From Woeseia sp. (lineage in GTDB: Bacteria > Pseudomonadota > Gammaproteobacteria > Steroidobacterales > Woeseiaceae): a stretch of 10,216 nucleotides of DNA. Location: contig QIHS01000381.1 in assembly GCA_003229095.1 (NCBI GenBank), forward strand, positions 1-10,216, written 5' to 3'. The notes under the pieces were generated by a model. The model saw only the letters and a list, made by a program, of their open reading frames with translations, was not told the DNA's origin and ran no database searches. This document shows positions 7,064-10,216 of this stretch, in pieces (positions within the stretch are counted from its first letter, which is position 1; each line of letters begins with the position of its first letter). A program made the translations under genes and the position numbers.

Positions 7064-8806
7064 TCAGTCGTGCAGGATCACCTCCGAACTCATTTCAATG
7101 CCCTGCTCTGTCAATCGAATTGCGAAATCCATTCTGTCTGTGACTGCAGAAGCCGCTTCTGTCATTCGATCCACAGCATCCCGAATTTCCGGTATAGAGT
7201 TCAATTCGACATCAACCAGCATCGACTGGCCGGTCATCTCGTAATAAGCAGCGGCGTCCATATCCATGTAAAGAACAGGTGACGAGTCTGCTGCCGAGGA
7301 ATCCAGAAGCGCTTTAAGGCCCTCTTCGGCGCCATCTCCAATCGCCAACCCAAGTGCGGACTCGGTCATCGCAGCGTGAGCAGTTAGCCCCAGCGCGTCA
7401 ATCTGAGCCATCTCCAGCTTGACCAGCTCACCGTCTGGCTTGAGACCCAGTGCGGCAATTTCGGGACTGAACATTGCGCCCATGGCAAGCAGCTGCTCGA
7501 CATTCTCCATGGCAATCAGCAAGCGCATTTCAATCAAGGTTGGCGGCTGACCATTGGCGAGATCCAACCCTTCGAGTTTGTCCACGACTGCCAGAAAACC
7601 TTTGAATCCGTATGCAACCGGCGGCACAGGCGTACTAAGCATTTGTCGGCCTGCGGCGATTCCTTCATTCATTCCTGCCTGCAGCAACTCACATTCGTAA
7701 GGGTCATTCTCAAGGGCATCCAGTCGATCGGAATAGAAATTTCGCATCGCGAGAAGGTCAATGCTCATTCCAAATGAAAGCAAGCCACCGTGAGACTCGC
7801 CAAGCCCCGGCACCGAACCAGACAACGCAGGGAGCGCAGCTGCAATATCCTGCCTGAGTTCAACCACCGCCTCGAACACCATACGTTTCGAATTGAGTTC
7901 CGTATAACCCGAGACAATGCGCGGCATAACAGCCGCCATCGAACGCATCTCAGCCTTGCAAAGGTCACTGAGGTCTGAGTTATCAAAATCCATCAGGCCC
8001 AACAATTCAGCGTTAATGCCCGAGGGCTCATCAAGAAACGTGGCCGCCGCACGCTCAACATCGATCAGGCCGATCAAGTCGGCTGTAAAACCGTAGTCGT
8101 CGGCGATTTCTGCCAGCGTCCCGGCATTGGCGATGTTTTCAGCGGGCAGCGTCAACCCGAGCACTTGCTTCAATTCGTCATCGGCAAACTTGCTGGGCAC
8201 CATCGCAACAATCAGGTCATCATCGATAATCGCGACGACAATCCGTGCATCGTCATTTCCTGCATACCGATAAGCGTGGCCATCGATCGTCGATTGTTTC
8301 ATCCCTCCCCCGGCCTGCTCTTCAATACGCGCAATCTCCGCCTCCAGCAACGCGCCGTCTGACAGCGAAATTCGCGAGACAGGCAGTAGCCCAACGCCGT
8401 AGAGCGCGAAATCCGAATGCCGGTCAATGCCAAGCTCACGTAGCCCATCCAACGTCATCACCGGGCCCAAACCGTCGATAATGGGCAACCAGGTTTCAAA
8501 TCCTGCTACGTCCTCACCCTGGTCGCGAGCTTCGGCGTAGGCAGCCTCTGCAACGGCCCTAATAATCTGATGATAGGCCACCAATCCAGACTCCATCTGC
8601 GGCGCCATTTTGTCCATCAGATCGTCCGGCCACGCAACGGTTTTTGCGAGAACGAACGGCGTATCGGCGGGCACGAATCGAAGCACACTATCCTGAGACT
8701 GGGCGGCAGATAGTGCCTTGTCATCTGAGCTGTCACTGCAAGCAGAAACGAACAAAAAAACCAGTAGTGCGCCAAATATTGGCGTGAGATTCTTAGAAAT
8801 AGACAT
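7064..8806 (-). CDS. Large lipoprotein, DUF3352-like in style, unknown function
   Basis: The start at 8806 is preferred over an in-frame ATG at 8872. It has AGGA about 9 nt upstream and gives MSISKNLTPIFGALLVFLFVSAC, a lipoprotein signal peptide with lipobox VSAC and lipidated Cys23. Ser at +2 suggests transfer to the outer membrane by the usual Lol rule. The mature protein is about 558 residues. It starts with VLRFVPADTPFVLA, a pattern typical of large exported proteins with DUF3352-like domains. Alternating strands and helices follow, such as ARIVVAIIDDDLIVAMVPS, which resembles a repeated alpha/beta module. I see no catalytic motif. Two further cysteines (in LCKAE and YECEL) could form a disulfide. 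It leads a probable two-gene unit with lhgO 26 nt downstream and has its own candidate promoter. The family assignment is a weak inference; function is unknown. Confidence 0.85.
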   Translation of the reverse strand: MSISKNLTPIFGALLVFLFVSACSDSSDDKALSAAQSQDSVLRFVPADTPFVLAKTVAWPDDLMDKMAPQMESGLVAYHQIIRAVAEAAYAEARDQGEDVAGFETWLPIIDGLGPVMTLDGLRELGIDRHSDFALYGVGLLPVSRISLSDGALLEAEIARIEEQAGGGMKQSTIDGHAYRYAGNDDARIVVAIIDDDLIVAMVPSKFADDELKQVLGLTLPAENIANAGTLAEIADDYGFTADLIGLIDVERAAATFLDEPSGINAELLGLMDFDNSDLSDLCKAEMRSMAAVMPRIVSGYTELNSKRMVFEAVVELRQDIAAALPALSGSVPGLGESHGGLLSFGMSIDLLAMRNFYSDRLDALENDPYECELLQAGMNEGIAAGRQMLSTPVPPVAYGFKGFLAVVDKLEGLDLANGQPPTLIEMRLLIAMENVEQLLAMGAMFSPEIAALGLKPDGELVKLEMAQIDALGLTAHAAMTESALGLAIGDGAEEGLKALLDSSAADSSPVLYMDMDAAAYYEMTGQSMLVDVELNSIPEIRDAVDRMTEAASAVTDRMDFAIRLTEQGIEMSSEVILHD

Positions 8807-8890
8807 GTATCTTGATCCTGGGAGAGTGTCCGGGTTTCTGCCGGAAATAATGATCGGAAACAAATCGGGCAACGCTGGCCCGCTTGCAGG

Positions 8891-8903
8891 TGGCCGGCAT
8901 TAT
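8891..8903. repeat. 13-nt motif TGGCCGGCATTAT, copy 2
   Basis: This is the second exact copy of the motif found at 5726-5738. Its ATTAT end overlaps the candidate -10 (8899-8904) of the lipoprotein gene, which makes a promoter-linked role plausible. A leader hairpin (8866-8870 with 8878-8882) follows on the transcript side. Confidence 0.35.
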
Positions 8904-8927
8904 CCCCCTGACTGCGTATCGGCGCAA
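8899..8927 (-). promoter_or_regulatory. Candidate sigma70 promoter for lipoprotein-lhgO
   Basis: On the minus strand a TTGCGC (8922-8927) is followed after 17 nt by GATAAT (8899-8904), five of six matches to the -10 consensus. It would give a leader of about 85 nt before the ATG at 8806. The leader contains a 5-bp GC hairpin (8866-8870 with 8878-8882). Confidence 0.45.
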
Positions 8928-8930
8928 TTG

Positions 8931-8959
8931 TTGAATTAACCTGTAACTGAATCTACTCT
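8931..8959 (+). promoter_or_regulatory. Weak candidate promoter for the oxidoreductase gene
   Basis: TTGAAT (8931-8936) and TACTCT (8954-8959) are 17 nt apart on the plus strand, back to back with the lipoprotein promoter. The -10 matches poorly. Transcription would begin near 8966, making a start there leaderless and favouring the in-frame ATG at 8984. Confidence 0.25.
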
Positions 8960-8965
8960 GTCGCC

Positions 8966-10207
8966 ATGCGAGAAACCGACCAAATGGAAAACCGGCAATA
9001 CGATGTCGTTGTCTGGGGCGCATCCGGCTTTACCGGGCAACTGGTCGTCGAATACCTGCTACGCCAATATCCGCCCGGCGGGGAGCTCCGCTGGGCGATC
9101 GGCGGACGAAACAAGGAAAAGCTGCAGGAGTTGCTGCAAAAGTGGTGCCCCAACGATGCGCAACCGGACCTCGTTATCGCCGACAGCCACGATCTGGATT
9201 CGATGAATTGCCTTGCTCGCTCGGCAAAAGTTGTGCTGACAACGGTCGGGCCTTATGCCAGGTACGGCAGTGAACTGGTCAAAGCCTGCGTAGAGAACGG
9301 CACCGACTATTGCGACCTTTGCGGTGAGGTTCAATGGATGCAAAAAATGATCGACCGCTACCAGGCTGCTGCCGCGCAATCCGGTGCGAGAATTGTCATG
9401 AGCTGCGGATTCGATTCCATCCCATCCGATATCGGCGTGTGGTCACTGCAGCAACATGCACTTTCCAGGCACGGCGCATTTTGCGAGCAAATGACCTTAC
9501 TGGTCCGCAAACTCAAAGGGGGGCCGAGTGGCGGCACCATCGCCAGTATGCTCAATGCGATCAAAGAGGCGCTCAGGGACAAGAATGTCGCACGCATACT
9601 GCAAGACCCTTACGCGCTAAACCCGCAACAAAAACGCAGCGGCCCGGACGGTCGAGATCAGTCAAACGCCCGTTACAACGATGATGCACAGGTGTGGACG
9701 GCGCCGTTTATTATGGCGGGTGTGAATACACGGGTTGTGCGGCGCACCAACGCCCTGCTCGATAACGCGTATGGCAATACGTTTCGCTATCAGGAAGCCA
9801 CCATCGTCGGGCCCGGCATTGGTGGCCGAATCAGAGCCATGCTGATGAGTATCGGGCTTAGGCTTTTCCTGATTGCCAGCGCCATTCCGTTCACGCGCCG
9901 GATGATCATCGAAAAGCGCTTGCCAAAACCAGGCGAAGGCCCCACCAGGCAACAACAGGAGGATGGTTACTTCGACCTGCTACTGATTGGCCAGCTGCGC
10001 GACGAACAACGCCTGCGAATGCGAATCAAAGGGGACCGCGATCCAGGTTACGGCTCGACCAGCAAAATGTTGGCGGAAAGTGCGGTCTGTCTTGCGCTCG
10101 ACAACCTGGACATCGATGGTGGTATCTGGACACCTGCGTCCGCTATGGGCGGCGCAATTCTGCGGCGGCTGGTCGACAACGCGGGCTTAAGCTTTGATTT
10201 GGAATGA
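8966..10207 (+). CDS. Saccharopine dehydrogenase-like / trans-acting enoyl reductase family oxidoreductase
   Basis: The protein of 413 residues belongs to the SCCPDH-like family, which includes mycobacterial trans-acting enoyl reductases. The N-terminal Rossmann fold has a dinucleotide motif GASGFTG (18-24), then AIGGRN (44-49). The family-typical segment VGPYARYGSELVKAC (94-108) and YCDLCGE (115-121) follow, with SCGFDSIPSD further on. The C-terminus ends GGIWTPASAMGG and a short tail, as in full-length members. NAD(P)H-dependent reduction of a lipid or acyl substrate is plausible, but the real substrate in proteobacteria is unknown. The start is uncertain: the ATG at 8966 has no Shine-Dalgarno match, and the in-frame ATG at 8984 (MENRQYDVVV) gives a more usual N-terminus. 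No signal peptide is visible, so it should be cytosolic or membrane-associated. It is divergent from the lipoprotein gene. Confidence 0.9.
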   Translation: MRETDQMENRQYDVVVWGASGFTGQLVVEYLLRQYPPGGELRWAIGGRNKEKLQELLQKWCPNDAQPDLVIADSHDLDSMNCLARSAKVVLTTVGPYARYGSELVKACVENGTDYCDLCGEVQWMQKMIDRYQAAAAQSGARIVMSCGFDSIPSDIGVWSLQQHALSRHGAFCEQMTLLVRKLKGGPSGGTIASMLNAIKEALRDKNVARILQDPYALNPQQKRSGPDGRDQSNARYNDDAQVWTAPFIMAGVNTRVVRRTNALLDNAYGNTFRYQEATIVGPGIGGRIRAMLMSIGLRLFLIASAIPFTRRMIIEKRLPKPGEGPTRQQQEDGYFDLLLIGQLRDEQRLRMRIKGDRDPGYGSTSKMLAESAVCLALDNLDIDGGIWTPASAMGGAILRRLVDNAGLSFDLE

Positions 10208-10216
10208 GCGACAGCC
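10204..10216 (+). CDS. Possible start of next gene (partial)
   Basis: The oxidoreductase stop overlaps an ATG in the form ATGA at 10204-10207, a common arrangement for translationally coupled genes. Only four codons (M-S-D-S) are inside the window and no strong ribosome site is seen, so this is tentative. Confidence 0.3.

Noticed and set aside
8807..8872. Longer N-terminus for the lipoprotein (ATG at 8872)
   Set aside because: It would place 22 polar residues before the lipoprotein signal; the ATG at 8806 has AGGA upstream and gives a standard signal length.

Overview
The window reads as an ordinary chromosomal segment of a free-living Gram-negative bacterium, most likely a marine or soil gammaproteobacterium. 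The main clues are Sec signal peptides, a VSAC-type lipobox, a signal-peptide-bearing tricorn-type protease, an LhgO-like dehydrogenase and moderate G+C. Placement below class level is not possible from sequence alone. There are no tRNA or rRNA genes, no CRISPR array and no transposase.

Layout: positions 1-313 are non-coding and unusually rich in palindromes. A compound element with two nested hairpins inside an outer inverted repeat lies at 11-147. Positions 314-1456 (+) encode a membrane-anchored, TPR-like protein of unknown function with six cysteines. It converges on a 3.3 kb gene at 1724-5023 (-) for a secreted tricorn-type S41 protease: two beta-propellers, an acidic linker, a PDZ domain and a catalytic core. 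Upstream of it, 5167-5703 (-) encodes a secreted DSP-like (Blh/DUF442-type) phosphatase-like protein. Next, 5861-7037 (-) is an L-2-hydroxyglutarate dehydrogenase gene (lhgO) broken by an internal deletion, with a clear intrinsic terminator just after its stop. It sits 26 nt behind a large lipoprotein gene, 7064-8806 (-), and the two probably form one transcription unit. A divergent intergenic region of about 160 nt separates this from 8966-10207 (+), a saccharopine-dehydrogenase-like oxidoreductase. The stop codon of that gene overlaps a possible next start (ATGA) at the window edge.

The envelope theme is strong: four of the six sizeable genes encode proteins predicted to be exported or anchored facing the periplasm. 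No single new multi-gene system is evident. The points most worth a second look are the lhgO deletion, the altered active-site neighbourhood of the tricorn protease, the compound palindrome at the left edge, and a 13-nt motif shared by two leader regions.
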